DNA of 63,828 nt from Condylostoma magnum (taxonomy: Eukaryota; Ciliophora; Heterotrichea; Heterotrichida; Condylostomatidae). The notes under the pieces are model-generated. The model had not been told where the DNA came from, searched no databases, and saw nothing but the letters and a program-made list of their open reading frames with translations. Made by a program: the position numbers and the translations under genes. The stretch is taken from positions 1 to 63,828 of the forward strand of contig CAKKTI010000077.1 in NCBI GenBank assembly GCA_920105805.1, in the 5' to 3' direction. Positions 1-13,100 of this stretch are shown piece after piece; the first letter of the stretch is position 1; each line of letters opens with the position of its first letter.

Positions 1-1
1 G

Positions 2-619
2 TCTTATTAGTGGTTAAATAGTGATATTAATTCATAGGCAGAAGAAAATTATTTTCAGTATTCCTAATAATTGAGGATAATTCGATAATAAAGGAGCTGT
101 TATTAATATAGATACTAAAGTACAGTTTTTCTATATCCAAGGCTGAAGAAGAAAAGTGTTATTATAAGATGAAAATGTAGCTAAATAATTAATAAAATGT
201 AAGGATTTTATACTAGCAGATAATCTGCTTTTTCTACACCTAGAAAAAATACTAATAAATCCTTGTTTAAACCTAATAGTCATGCTTATATTACAACTCC
301 CAATATATTTGCAAGTTTGGATCGTTTTAATCATCGTATTCCTGTATAGTAACGATCTCTTAAAAACATGAATAGAAAGATGGAACTAGGATGAAATGCT
401 AGGTTTTCTGTACTGTATTCTAAAGATAATCAGCTTTTACCCAGATGGAAACGAGAGTATTTTGACTTACCCAGATAATTTGAGCCGGAAACAAAAGATT
501 GCTTCTTTATATAAAGAGAAGTAAATAGAAGTGTTGGGTCACTAAGAAGATAGACTTAAAGAAATGGATTTTAAGTCAAATAAAAAGCTAGAAAAAGAAC
601 AAAAAATAGAGTGAATTAG
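2..619 (+). CDS. C-terminal part of an unrecognised protein
   Basis: The last 205 codons of a plus-strand gene that begins before the window. Read with TAA/TAG as Gln and TGA as Trp, the frame shows conserved-looking aromatic and charged stretches such as NRKMELGWNARFSVLY and RWKREYFDLPRQF, then a basic tail ending KRTKNRVN. The frame meets no TGA for several hundred bases past this point, so the stop is taken to be TAG at 617-619; this is itself evidence that TAG can terminate here. No family is recognised. The gene faces the ion-channel gene to its right tail to tail, with about 18 bp between the proposed stops. Confidence 0.6.
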
Positions 620-637
620 TTATAATTATTATAAGAC

Positions 638-3600
638 TTAAAATGTGTAAGTATTTAAAACAAAAGCACCCCCAACAATGCTCTAAACATATAAAATCGA
701 GCCAATTCAACATAATTCCAAAGTTTTAAAGAAAATTATTAACTAATTTCATACTTTCAATAACCTAACAGCTTTTGCATATTGGCTTCAAGCCTTCAAA
801 ATTTTTTATGTTAAGTAAAGCGTATGAGTACTTATTTTTTCAGGAAATAAATACCATCTTTGCTAATCCTTTATCTTTTTTAATTTATTCAAAGTTAAAA
901 TCTCAGCCTTAAAAACCACACTAGCCTTTATTTTATTAGCATCTTTCAGTAGTCATCTATCAAAATACTTTAGTTTCAAAAATGCAAATAAGGTTTCATT
1001 ATAATAAATGATTCCTCCTTTATGAATTTTTAAGTCCAGCATTTAAATAATTTGTAGTACTTATTAAAAACTTGAGCCTTAGGTTAAACCAATGAATTCC
1101 TGTAATTATCTTGTAAAACTGTAAATGTCTCTATAATGAATTGCTAGGCCATTATATTTCATACTATATCTCTACCAATGTTATCTGAAATACAGCTCAT
1201 CAGTCTCAAAAATTTTCCTACTGCTTAAAGGGTTATTATTAAATTCATCATATACATCAACTATTACCATTATGAATAAATTTACCATTATTGAGTTTGA
1301 AATAATGATAAAAGTAGTAAGGTAAACAGTCATTAAAAGTTTGCTATTATGCTGAGACGCTTCAGCTAAAGTTAAATCTCATTCTTCTTTAGTTGCAATT
1401 TTTACAAGTAGTAAAAGATTGCTATGGAAATTGTCAAAATTCATATAATTGTTAATATATATGTCTTTTGGGGTGCCATGGAATAGATACACACCAAGAA
1501 TTGAGTAAATGAAAAGGATAAGGCTGAGCAAACTTAGTATATTCAATACAGCTGATAATGAACCGAACAATGTTTTGATTTGATTAAACAAACTTGGAAT
1601 GTTTTTTACAACTTTGATTAGTCTCAAAACTCTGAAAACCTTGACCATCTAAATAATTTATCTGTTTTCTATTATTTCAGTATTCATGATCAATATCAAA
1701 AACTCAAATAAAGAAACTACCACGATGATAAAATCCATAATATTCCAATTGTTTTAAAAATACTTTATATATGATATTCCTACTATCTTAATAATGCATT
1801 CTATAGTAAATATAAAGGTAAAGATAATATTGATAGTTTCGAGTGTATTTATGTAAGTGCTAGAAGCTCCTTCAAATAGTATTGATAAAGTAATCACATT
1901 CAAAAGTACACAAATTTGTATAAAACCTTTGAATAGTCTACTCTTAGCAGTTCTGAAGAAGAATAAGACTATTTTACTTTATTCTTTCTCTTAAAGTAAT
2001 ATAAAAGGCTTACTTTATACAATAAAATCTTAAATTTCAATTCAATAATTTTGCTAAGGATTTAGTATTAAGCAAGATAATTAAGTCTATTACTTTTTCA
2101 CTTAATTAAAACGTTCAAATATAACAGCAATGAACAGATTTAAAAAGAAAAATGATCCGATTAGTATAAACGCAAGGAAATATAGGCTTGCCCACATATT
2201 ATTGTCTACTTTAGGTCCTTTATCCTTCTCAGTAGCATCAATAGCATAATACATAATGCTAGGCCATCCTACCAATGAGCCTATTATAAAAAGACTAAGC
2301 ATCGCCTGTATGAAATTATCAAAATTCTAGTCTTAATTTAACCATTCATAGTTCATTCACTCACAATCTTCTTTTGTGTCAAATAAAGGGTTAGAACAGT
2401 AATGAAAAAGACCACTGAACAAGGAAACTCCCATTATAGCAAAAATTCCTCAAAATGTCAGCAAAACTAGTACTACATTTCCTATAATTTTAACACTTTC
2501 GAATAAAGCAATAAGAACTATTTTTAGTTGTTTATTGTGAGATATCATTCTTAAAGGTCTTAGGGCTCTTAATGCTCTGAGGATTTTGATGATACTGAGG
2601 TCTTGGGATGTTAGAATTATGTCAATTAGAGATACAATAACTATAAAGAAGTCTAGCTTGTTTCAATCATTTTTTAGGTATGTTTCCTTGTCAAAATAAA
2701 ATCCTAAAGCGATGGATTTTATCAGCATTTCTGAAACAAAAAAAGCTGTAAAAACAATATCAAACCATTCTGATGCAAAAGCCTCATCTGAGTTTTTATC
2801 TAAGTTTATAATATATGTATCTCATACTAGCTTTATAGTACTAAGTAATATGACCATTAGTATAAGAACATCAAAAACCTTAGATGATTACAAATTATAG
2901 CAAAGAACTCTGATAATATTCCTTTTAGGGAAAATAAAATAACTTTTTGCACTTTGAATATCAGGGGGTATATCTTTAAGCCTTTTCTGTACTAACTGCT
3001 AAGATGTAGTCATATTAAAGTTTTCATTGAATCCTTTTAATTACTTCGCGTACTTTTTTATTTCATCGTCCATTTATATGTTAATCAACGAATGTCTTTT
3101 TGCTTTACGTTGATGCAAAACAGATGATTAGATAGATTGATTGGTTTATAATACTGTAGCAGTTTCACCCTCTTGGGCTTGTTAATAATCTACTATTTAT
3201 GGCTAATCTTCAGATTCTATAGAAAATATATCAAGTAAAATTGCAATAAAGAGATTCAATAGTACAATATTTCCCACAAAGATCCAAGCAATAATGAATA
3301 AAGATGCCCATAAGCCAACTGCATCAATTGCAGTAAATAGGATATTCTACCAATTATCCATTGTAAGAATTTGAAAAATAACTAAGATAGAATGCGGAAA
3401 GCTTTTAAAATTGCCTCTGGGGTAATCTTAATTATTTTTTCAATCATCCTAAAATATTTCTTATCCAAGCAATGCAAACATTATGATAAACAGTAAAAGT
3501 AAAAGTGCTAAATATATAAACTTTGACAATGAGTTTACTACTATCATCATTATAGTCTTCATAGAATTAATAAATCTGAAAACTCTCGCAATTCTAAGAG

Positions 3601-6322
3601 CTCTTAGTGATTTTAGTATTCTCAATTCGTTATCTAATAAAATTTCTACCATTATTGAAACTAAGCTGGCCAGAATTATTAAAAGATCAAGCTGATTCAT
3701 TCCATCGCTTAAATAGGGGATTAATCCAAAAGCCAGTACTTTTAGAACTAATTCCATGATAAAAGCCACTAAAATAACATAACCTAAAATATCTAAGGTA
3801 AATTCTAACTCATATGCAATACCATCGTAGTAAAGAGCAAGGATAACTGTGTTAATAGCTATAAGGGATAAGATTAGATTATTAAAGCGGTTACTCTCAA
3901 CTAATAAGCGTAATTTAGACTAGAGTTTAAGAATTTTTATATAAAGCTTATCATTTCATAGTATAAATATCATCTAGTTTAAATTTTCTACAATTTCTTG
4001 ATGATTTTGCTAACTTTTTATGTCTTAACCTGACCATTCTCCTTCTGCATAATTCTGAATTGCATCTAGCTCATACTAATCAAATATCAAGTGCTCTGAT
4101 TTGCCAATTAGCTTAAAAAAGGCATTTTTCTTGCTGTATACACACTTTTATGATAAGGAGTAATGCCTCTACATTATATGAGTTAGATTATTTTATATAG
4201 ATTATGGAGGAACTGTATATTCAAATTCATAAAACTGATACTGAGGAACTTATTGTGTAATATAATCTTTTTCTAAGTCAATTAAAACATCATCTTAAGA
4301 CTCAAAAGCTAAATCAAAATTAGGATTTGTAGAAAGATAGATGTCCTGTATATTTTTTCCTTGTACAGTTTCGTTTAAAAATTAGTCGGAAATATAAAAG
4401 AATTTGCTTAATTATTGAACTAACATTATTCTGCTATTATAATTAAAATTTATCCTTTAATGATTCCTTTTCACCAATATATCAATAATAGTTTTTTGCT
4501 GCTTATTTAACTTCTCCATCAATTATTTCTCAGCTATTTTTTCCTTACTTGTCTGTATTTATGCAGTTTAAATCGGATGTCTCACAATTTACAGGTAACC
4601 ACTAGCTTATTTCTGGTAAGGAATACTAAGTTCAAGATATTAGGAGTTTTCTAGTAAATCATTCTCAGAAATTTATGATTGGTACGCGTGAGATTCGTCA
4701 AATTCAGGCTAAACAGTACTATCTAAGTTTAAAGGCAATATGCTTTGACTTAATAAATGTGATTACCTGCCAAAATTAGCTGAACTAACTAATATATTCA
4801 TAGACGCTTATGACTGATATAAAGGATGAGAGTATTAACTTATTTCAGATAGTTATGAATTAGAGCTCTGGATGGCAGTGTTGGATTTATAAAGGCTGGA
4901 AGATTCTTTTATCAACTTTTAAGATATTCTATCATACTCATTCTGTAATAACTAGCTAGAACTAAGCTACAGTTTATTTCTAAATTAATTCATCACAGTA
5001 GTAAATGAAAACTTGATTATGGCTAAAGTTAAATTCAAAAAGAAAAAGTCTCCAAGAAACACTAAAGGAATAAAGTAAAAGAACACAAAAGGAGAAAAGG
5101 TTTTCATGTACTCGATCATTATATTCGATCAGCCTCCTAATGTAATGCATTAAAATGTAGTCAGCATCGCTAGTAAAATATTGTTGAATGACACTTATTA
5201 GAACCTTTCAAGCAGAATATTACTCGTACATTCTTAAATAGCCTCACATTCCTCATATCCACAAGAACTAGTTGTAAACGTTCCTTTGTTAATAGCTAAG
5301 CAGAAGTTATTAGAAAGTCCCATGAACAAATAAAGTCCAGCTATAGCAAAAATCAGCATGAAGAATATCAATAGGAGCATATTGCTTGCTAATAATCTGA
5401 AGGAGTACACTAATGCTTGAAATATTACTTTAAGTCCCTCTATTTTAGATACTGAGCGAAGAGGTCTTATAACTCTTAGTATTCGCAGAGACTCTAAATT
5501 AATACCTTCTGTGGTTATTTGGGATAGTCAGCCAGTAACTACGACAATAAAGTCAAGGATATTACTTTTATCTCTTAAATAGGCTCCTTAGTTTAATACA
5601 AAACCAAATCCTACAATTTTTAAACTTGCTTCTATTGTATAAGTATACAGAAAGAAATCATCTAAACTCTCTATTTAAGTCACTGCTAGGTTAATTGTAT
5701 TAAGCAAAATGACTAAAGTTATAAAAATATCAAATATAGCAGATTTGGCTATAATCCTGCAAATTTCTCTAATTGCCTCATAAAATTCTAAAATGATAAA
5801 AAGTAGTAAAAATTTAGGATTATTTTATGCACTTTTATCTATTCTCTGGTAATATGATTGTCTTTGCAGTTATATACACTTAAGATCTTTCTCTGTGTTA
5901 GATACAACTTTATGTTACAAGTACTCAGCAATTTAGTCCTAGCATTCTTGTATTTAAGCTTCAGTAATAAAATCACCTTGCTAATATTTAGCCAGATTTT
6001 ACATATTTCCTCTTACATTATTCATATTCAAATTATTCAAGCCTTAGATCAATGAGACAAAATTTTCCTAGCACATATCACTCCCGATGCTTTAAATAGA
6101 GCTTAATCTACTCTATCTGCGGTTTGTAACTCTAGTAAATATTATATCTTCAGTTTTAGAAGGTACAAGTAGATTTGAGGTATCTTCATTCTCTCTGCTT
6201 AACTAAAACTCTACAGAGTGAGCTGAACTTGCATCCTTCAATAGCCCTGTGTCTATTATATTATCCTCGCAATCTAATACTGATTAAAAACTTTAAGTGC
6301 CTATTTCACTATAAAAGTCCAT
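638..6322 (-). CDS. Four-domain voltage-gated cation channel with altered selectivity filter
   Basis: About 1894 residues with four repeats of six membrane spans, the plan of Cav/Nav/NALCN alpha subunits of the plasma or ciliary membrane. S4 segments with regularly spaced Arg/Lys are visible in each repeat, for example LRILRVIRPLR (I), LRALRIARVFRF (II), ILRALRALRPLR (III) and VFRVLRLIKVVK (IV). The pore loops read TLGGW near residue 396, TMDNW near 988, SLVGW near 1353 and TKEEW near 1646. The filter position is therefore Gly-Asp-Val-Glu instead of the Glu-Glu-Glu-Glu of classical calcium channels, and ion choice cannot be assumed. The start ATG lies 10 bp after the proposed stop of the single-repeat gene upstream. 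The stop is uncertain: TAA at 638-640 is followed by further in-frame TAA codons towards 623. Confidence 0.88.
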
Positions 6323-6332
6323 TTTATTATTA

Positions 6333-7502
6333 CTAATTTTCTTGGTATTTGAAATTGTTGACGACTATTGAAAAGTAGAATTTAAGAACAGCTAAAGTCA
6401 GATTGAGTAAAAAATATCCTCCGATGAAGATTAAACATATAAAATATATTCAAATCTACGGAGACATAGTCATTTATAACTACACCATTATACCAGATCA
6501 TCCTTCTAAAGTAACACATTGGAATACAGTTAAAAGTCCATAAAAAATGTTGTCAAAGGTAGCTGATTGACTGTCAGCATTAGCAAGAGTAATGCACTCA
6601 AATCCATCAATACAGCTTTCATATCCACAATACTAGCTTAAATCAATAACTCCTGTTTCTAGCTACATACATCTTTGCTTGCTAAGCCCTCTGAACAGTT
6701 AAACACCAGTAATCGCAAATATAACAAAAAGGAAAAACAGTAAAGCTGCTGTATTTAGCAGTGGTCTTATTGAGCTAACAACGGCTTATAATATGATTCT
6801 AAGGCCTTGTATAGATTTGATGGATTTAATAGGTCTTAAAATTCTAAAAATCCTTAAAGATGTAAGATCAATGGAGGATTAATAAGCCATCGCCATTCAT
6901 CCAGTAATAACTATAATAAAGTCAATAAAGTTAGACTTATCCCTAAGATACGAATTCTTAGGAAACACAAATCCAAAGCTTATAATTTTCAACCCAGCTT
7001 CACTTGTATAAATTGAAATAAAAATCATCTCAAAATTATTATACCAATCATCTTAGTTATATTAAGGCTCAATAGCTAAGAAAATTGTATTCATCAGTAT
7101 AACAAATAGTATGCAATACTCAAAGTATGAGGACTATGTTATAATTTAGCATACTTAACTCACTGAGCTTCTTAATCTTCAAATATACTTGCGGAAGTTT
7201 AGTAAAGGCCATTTATCATGATAATGCTCAATTATCTAAAATTTGTTGCACTATGTAAAGGATATATAGTTTTTGATCTTTTAGTTTTCTTCGTATATGA
7301 ATTAAACCAGGTTATTTACTAACCAGCTTTAATCACTATCTTCAACACGATTTTCAAAAAATTACCCCCTATCAATAGAGTCTTGAATATTTATGTTATT
7401 TCCAGGGAAAATAACCAAACTTTACAGATTCAGCAAATGATTATCAAAATCAAAAGTTCCTCCCTTATCAGTTTAAAAGGATTTGTACTTTACTACATTC
7501 AT
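6333..7502 (-). CDS. Single-repeat (domain I only) voltage-gated channel protein
   Basis: 389 residues: a cytoplasmic leader with FPWNN-like and KWPLLNFRKY segments replaced here by FPGNN and KWPLLNFRK, then six membrane spans, an S4 reading LRIFRILRPIK, an extracellular Cys-containing turret (CGYESC) and a pore loop TLEGW near residue 332 with the classical Glu. After S6 (LNLTLAVLKF) the frame meets TAG TAA TAA TAA and a new ATG in another frame begins the next channel gene. It matches repeat I of the downstream four-domain gene (shared YLRDKSN, FAI.G..LF and CGYE.C), so it looks like a duplicated first repeat that is now its own gene. Whether it forms homotetramers, modifies the neighbour or is a degenerating copy cannot be told from sequence. 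No internal break was seen. Confidence 0.8.
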
Positions 7503-7816
7503 TTTCCTTTACAATCATGATTTTTATCTCGAATTTGTATGACTTGAGATGCTATACTAGGATTAAGACTAACTAGTAACAAGATTGTACTCGTATCCGT
7601 CACTACTTCGAGATAAAGGAAAGGAGTCGTTCTTCGATAATGATAAGGGTAAACTCAACATATTTACTAATCTAATGGTAAAATTATATCATTTGACACT
7701 GAACGGATATCTACACTTCTTTGTATCAATCTATCATCTACGTAACTTCTTCAACTATGTATGTACTTTTAAAGTAAAACTTAATTCTTGAAAAAATCCT
7801 TTGATTTCTACTCATA

Positions 7817-10800
7817 CTAAAAAGTTGAATCCAGTAAACTTATCTCAGAACTATCATTTCGTAGCTTTTTTAATCTTTTAATGGTATTTGCCTCTTCTTG
7901 AAAGATTATTTTAGAGTCGTATTTATCATCTTTAGGGCCAATTATAGAGCCTAGGTATCTTTTACGAAAAACTGCAAAGAGAAATTCATGGTAGTGGACA
8001 TAACCCGATTTGTCAATACTGAAAATCATGGAGGATAAGATTTATCTAGTTTATTTTTTGCCGATTCGACGATTAATACCTAAAAAATTTTTTATTGATC
8101 TAGTGAAAAGTATTAAATCATTGTAATGGATTTTAAGCCCCATGCATTAATCAGTATATTTAATTCAGTTATTCCAGAAAAACTATTCCTCTTCTTTAAA
8201 AACCTTTTCTACATGGATCTAACTCTTCTGCATGTACTCGAATTAACTGATAATAATCATAATAAACAAGTTCATCATTATAAATTGCGTAAAAAATTAG
8301 AAGCTGATAAAGTAAATGTATGATGTAGCTTTTGAGTATCTAAAGCATTCAGTCATTATTAAGTTTCACTGTTCTCCTGTTAAGCATTGGACTAATATTA
8401 AGAAAGATCTGTGAAAACTCTCAAAATTTGTTCATTCATTTATAGTACTTCCGTAGGATAATCCAGAAAACAACTGCGATCCCATAACTGAATATAATAA
8501 AATCATCAACAACAGCAATCCCAATAAGCTAAATACTTAAGGCAAAGATTATCTCAATGCTTTGAATTACTTGTTTAGTATTTAAATTCTACTGACTATC
8601 TCAAATTATCTAAAAAGCCTTAAAACTCGTATAAGTTTAATGAATCCAGAATTTAATGAAAATCCACTTGAGTATAATATTATTTCTAATACTGTTAAGA
8701 TACTGACTATAAAAGTATATATTTGAAACTTGTTTTATAAGTACTTCTTTATTCCTTATGCTGAAATTTGAATAAAGAATTGAATTAACTGAATCATTCC
8801 TATACTAAGGCAAATCAAATTAAGCTAACATACAAAATCCTGATTGTTTCAATACAAACACATTGTTAATGTATAAGCATACATAATAATCTCAAAAATA
8901 ATAACAAAGGCTTTTCTATTTTGTAACTGTTCCATGAATTTTTAAAAACTTGTTTTCTGTATATTTTCTAAGTGCTCATTTGGCTTACACTTTTCTATCA
9001 ATTAAATAAATTCTATTCAAACATACTTTTAAGGTGGTAATACTAATGAAGCAATTGACCATCCACTCTTTTATATTTCATCAAACTTTTAGAATATAAC
9101 GGCTATGAATACATTAAGGAAAAAGAATGTAGATAGTACTATGAATATAATAAAGTATAAGGCAATTCACTATCCTTACTCATTCTTATCAATAGTCCTG
9201 TACATAACCGTGGGCCATCCTTCTAAAGAGCTAACTATTGATAAGGTGATAAAAGCATTGAAAAAGTTATCAAAATTAACACTATCTGCCCTTCATTCTT
9301 CATTGTATTTTTCACATAGATACTAAGAATTAAGCTTATAATTAGAACAACTATTGAAATCACCACCAAATAGCTAAACTCCAATCAGGGAAAAAGTTAT
9401 TCATAGTATAAATATGCCTATTCCTACTGTAAATATTGATTTTATGCTATCAAAAAGCGAATATACCAGAATTCGCATTTAATCTGAGTATGTTATAAAC
9501 TTCAGAGTCTTTAAAACCCTAATAATCTCAATTACTTGTGTATCAACTACTGATTCAATGAACAAGCTAACCAATGAGCTAATCAGTATAATAAAGTCTA
9601 GAATATTCCAAGGGTTCTTTAAGTAAGCATCTTTTCCTATAAAGAATCCTTAAGCTATTGATTTTATTATAAACTCACTTAGAAAGGCAAAGGAAATAAT
9701 ACATTAAACAATAACTTCAATTATCTGGAAAATTTCAGACTACCAGAATGGATAAGTATCTAAAATGAGTTCAAAGCATCCTAAAACAATAAAAACAAAT
9801 ATAATTCTTTCGAAATACTTATGTTCTTATATATTAATACACAATACTCGCACTTTTCCTCTTCTATCAAATAAAAACCATGAAAAATTTCTAGATTATG
9901 CTACCCCAAAGGCAACTTCCTCATAATCATTTGAGCTATATTACTAAATATCATCGCGGTCAGACAATGACAAGTCACTGAAACTTTCAATAAATGAGAT
10001 TTGTCTTAGACTTTCTCTTTTAGCATTGTACATTACATCTATGTATCGGGGAGCATCTCCTACTTACCCCTTTAGCTTTCTTAGTTAGGGAAGACTTGCA
10101 TTGAAACTTTAGGTTTCTTTTAACTAGTCATCCTCTTAGTTGATGTCAGTAAAACTATCGAGTATAATGGCTATTAGAAGATTCAAAAATATAATGTTTC
10201 CTATTACTATCAAGCTCACAAAATAAGCAATTGAATAGTATCCTATTGAGGAACGGATTCCATAGTTTAATAAAGAGTTTCAGTCCTCTAAGGTCAAAAT
10301 TATAAAAACTGTTATTAATGATTGCGGAATTGTATCAAAATTAGTTCTAGGTGCTCCTTCAGTAAAATTAAATTCATCTTTGAAAAGCTGATTTCCCAGT
10401 AAAGCAAAAATAATTACCACAAATAATAGAAATACTCCTAAGTATAAAATTTTTGACAGGGATTGTTTGATTATTCTAAGGATGATACTTATCGATCTTA
10501 TATAGTTAAATAGTCTTATAGCTATGAATGATCTAAAGATATATGGTATTCTTTTATCTTGGGCTCTTGTTTTGTCTAAGTAAAAAACTTGTATAGAAAA
10601 AAATAGTACTGAGAGCAGTTCAATTAAATTTAAAGGAGATTTTAAGAATTTGGTAATTCCATCAATAAAAAGTCTTAAAGTAATTTCAGTAGAAAAAATC
10701 ACTACGAAAATTAGCTAAATTCAATCAAAAATTTGTAAGTTTGTTTCATCTATGTCATAATATACACACGCTTGCAAAATTGTGCTTAGAACAATTGAAA

Positions 10801-13009
10801 TAAATATAAAGACTTTTACTCGATCCGATTTCATTAATTAACTTAGTTTATCTCTCATAAGATTAAAACTTCCTTTTCACCCTGCTTGATAAATTCTAAA
10901 CTGCATGTTATTCATCTTGTTAGCATAAATTGCATGATTATACAATGGAAGATTAAGATCTGAGCCTGATCAAATGTAGTATTACTAATCCACAAAATCT
11001 TAGATCTTCATGGACACCTGCAACCTATCAAATATACGAAAAAAGGCATTCTTTTTGCTTAATCTTCTATTTAATTTGCAGAATTCTGATAAATGTTTCC
11101 TATAATTCTAGTGGCCTCAATCAGCTTTTAAAGCAATATAGGAAAACTCATTTTAGTAAAGTAAGCACTAATTAAAATTCTCCTCTAATACATCTTACTT
11201 TGACAATAAGAATTGTTTATTTTGTTATAATTAAAACATAAACTGTCTTAAATGTCCTCCATTAGCTAAATCTAATGCAACTTTTTTACTAATCTGTACA
11301 TTATTGTGAATTTTACCAAGAATTAATCTTCCTTACATCTTAGTAAGCTTCTTTTTATCTTAATTAGTTCCTTATGTTGAGCTTTTTTTTACTTATTGGT
11401 TAATTTCATATACATTAGTGGACTTTCTTGAATGCTTTGTCATAGTATTGTTATCCTACGATTAATTGCTTTGCATGTTATTCATTAAAATTGATTTCTA
11501 TGACTGATTGAGAAAGTCCATAACAAGGGTTTAAGATCTCCTATCATCCTATATAAAATTAATCTACCTCATATGACTATATTTTTTGTTTCTTCGGCTC
11601 ATTCTTCTCCTTCTCAGTGTAGATTATCTAGAAATGATTTATTTAGGTATTATTCTTTACTTTAATAAAACATTTTCTTAATTATCTTCGACAAAATCTT
11701 CTTGTATAAGTTAAGCAATGAATTATTAATCGGATTCTTAGAATATTTCTTCTTATTTTTATTCATTGACAGCCAAAGTAAAGGAAAATTTAATGACTGC
11801 TAAAGTTAAATTAAGCATTATGTAATTTCCTATAAAAACAACTATAATGAAGTATATAGAGCTCAAGGGGTGTAGTGTTTATTAGTAATAAACCATATGA
11901 TCCGTTCATCCTTCTAAGGTAACGTACTAAAACACTGCTAAAGTGCCTAATAGTGCATTATCAAAATTAACGTAAAAATTTTGATTACTTCAAGGTAATT
12001 TTGCACATTTTTGGCCAAATAAACAACTTTAATATCCACATTATCGATCTGTTATTAGTCCGTAATTTATGTCTATACATTTATAAGCCAAAAGGCCTTG
12101 GAAGAATTGTACTCCTACTAGCGCTGCTATAAGGAAAAACAGTAGCAAAAATAAACCATTTCCTATAAGTTGTTTTAACGATTACACCAATGCCTTAAAA
12201 ATAATGCGTAGTCCTTTTATAGTTTTAATAGAATTGAGTATTTTCAAAGTTCTAAATAGTCTCAGAATCTATAAATTAATCTATAAAGCAGTAGTATACG
12301 TAATTCAGCTGAAAATAACTATGGAAAAGTCAATCCAATTAAACAAATCTTTAAAATACGCATGCTTACTAAATATTATCCCATATGCCATCAATTTAAT
12401 AGCTGCTTCAATCGTGTAAATTATCAAAAATATTGTATCAACTTAATTAAACTCTTCATTATCCTATTAAAAATTACCTTAATCTGCTGTTAAAAACGCA
12501 TGAATTACTATAACAAGTATTATGAAAGCTTCAAACAATTTTGACTTGACAATAATCTAGCAAAATTATGAAGTAGATAAGATTATTCTTTTTAATCCTT
12601 TTCGCAGTGTAAGAAATGGAAATTTGTCATTTCATATTTCAATTTACTCGAAGTAATTCCTATGACGTAGAAGGAAGTAATCTTTTAGTATATTATTTGA
12701 ATCCTGGATAGCTTCTACAAAGTCTAATACTTATTTCTATTTTTACTGATAAGAATTTTAGAAATAAAGGCTTTTCATATCAACAGGCTAATAAAAGTAC
12801 ATCGGACTCTGAAATCCTGGTGTTTTTTAAAATACTTCTACATCTATAGGAACATAATCTAGAAAAGCTAGTTAACGGGTATTAAGATTACTTCCAAATA
12901 AATTATCTAAATCTGACGATTCTGAGGACATATTCAGCTAAAGGTTAGATTTGTTTAAGGTTTGAAATGTTTTACTGTTTAAAGTTTGAGGTATTTCTCC
13001 ATCTGCCAT
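7817..13009 (-). CDS. Four-domain voltage-gated calcium channel alpha subunit
   Basis: About 1730 residues, four six-span repeats in one open frame. Pore loops read TLEGW (about residue 365), TLEDW (906), SLEGW (1265) and TGEQW (1545), the Glu-Glu-Glu-Glu pattern of calcium-selective Cav channels. S4 helices carry repeated Arg/Lys (for example [14 protein letters not shown] in I and [10 protein letters not shown] in IV). Near residue 1670 there is an EF-hand-like loop, [12 protein letters not shown]. In ciliates such channels carry ciliary calcium currents, so a role in swimming reversal or contraction is a reasonable inference. Several Trp residues, including that of TGEQW, are TGA. The stop is TAG at 7817-7819. 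A paralogue and a single-repeat copy follow on the same strand. Confidence 0.92.
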
Positions 13010-13100
13010 TTTAGAGGAATTATTATTACAGGAATATATTATAAGTATAGGTGAAGTTACTAAGCTGTGTTAATATAAGAGTTATGCATTATAAATTTTA

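Noticed and set aside
7585-7791. 68-codon plus-strand frame between channel genes
   Set aside because: Short, no motif, and lies in the spacer between two minus-strand channel genes; probably chance.
638-13009. Channel genes as pseudogenes full of stops
   Set aside because: The in-frame stop triplets fall at conserved Gln and Trp positions, and all 42 complete genes behave alike, so this is the genetic code.
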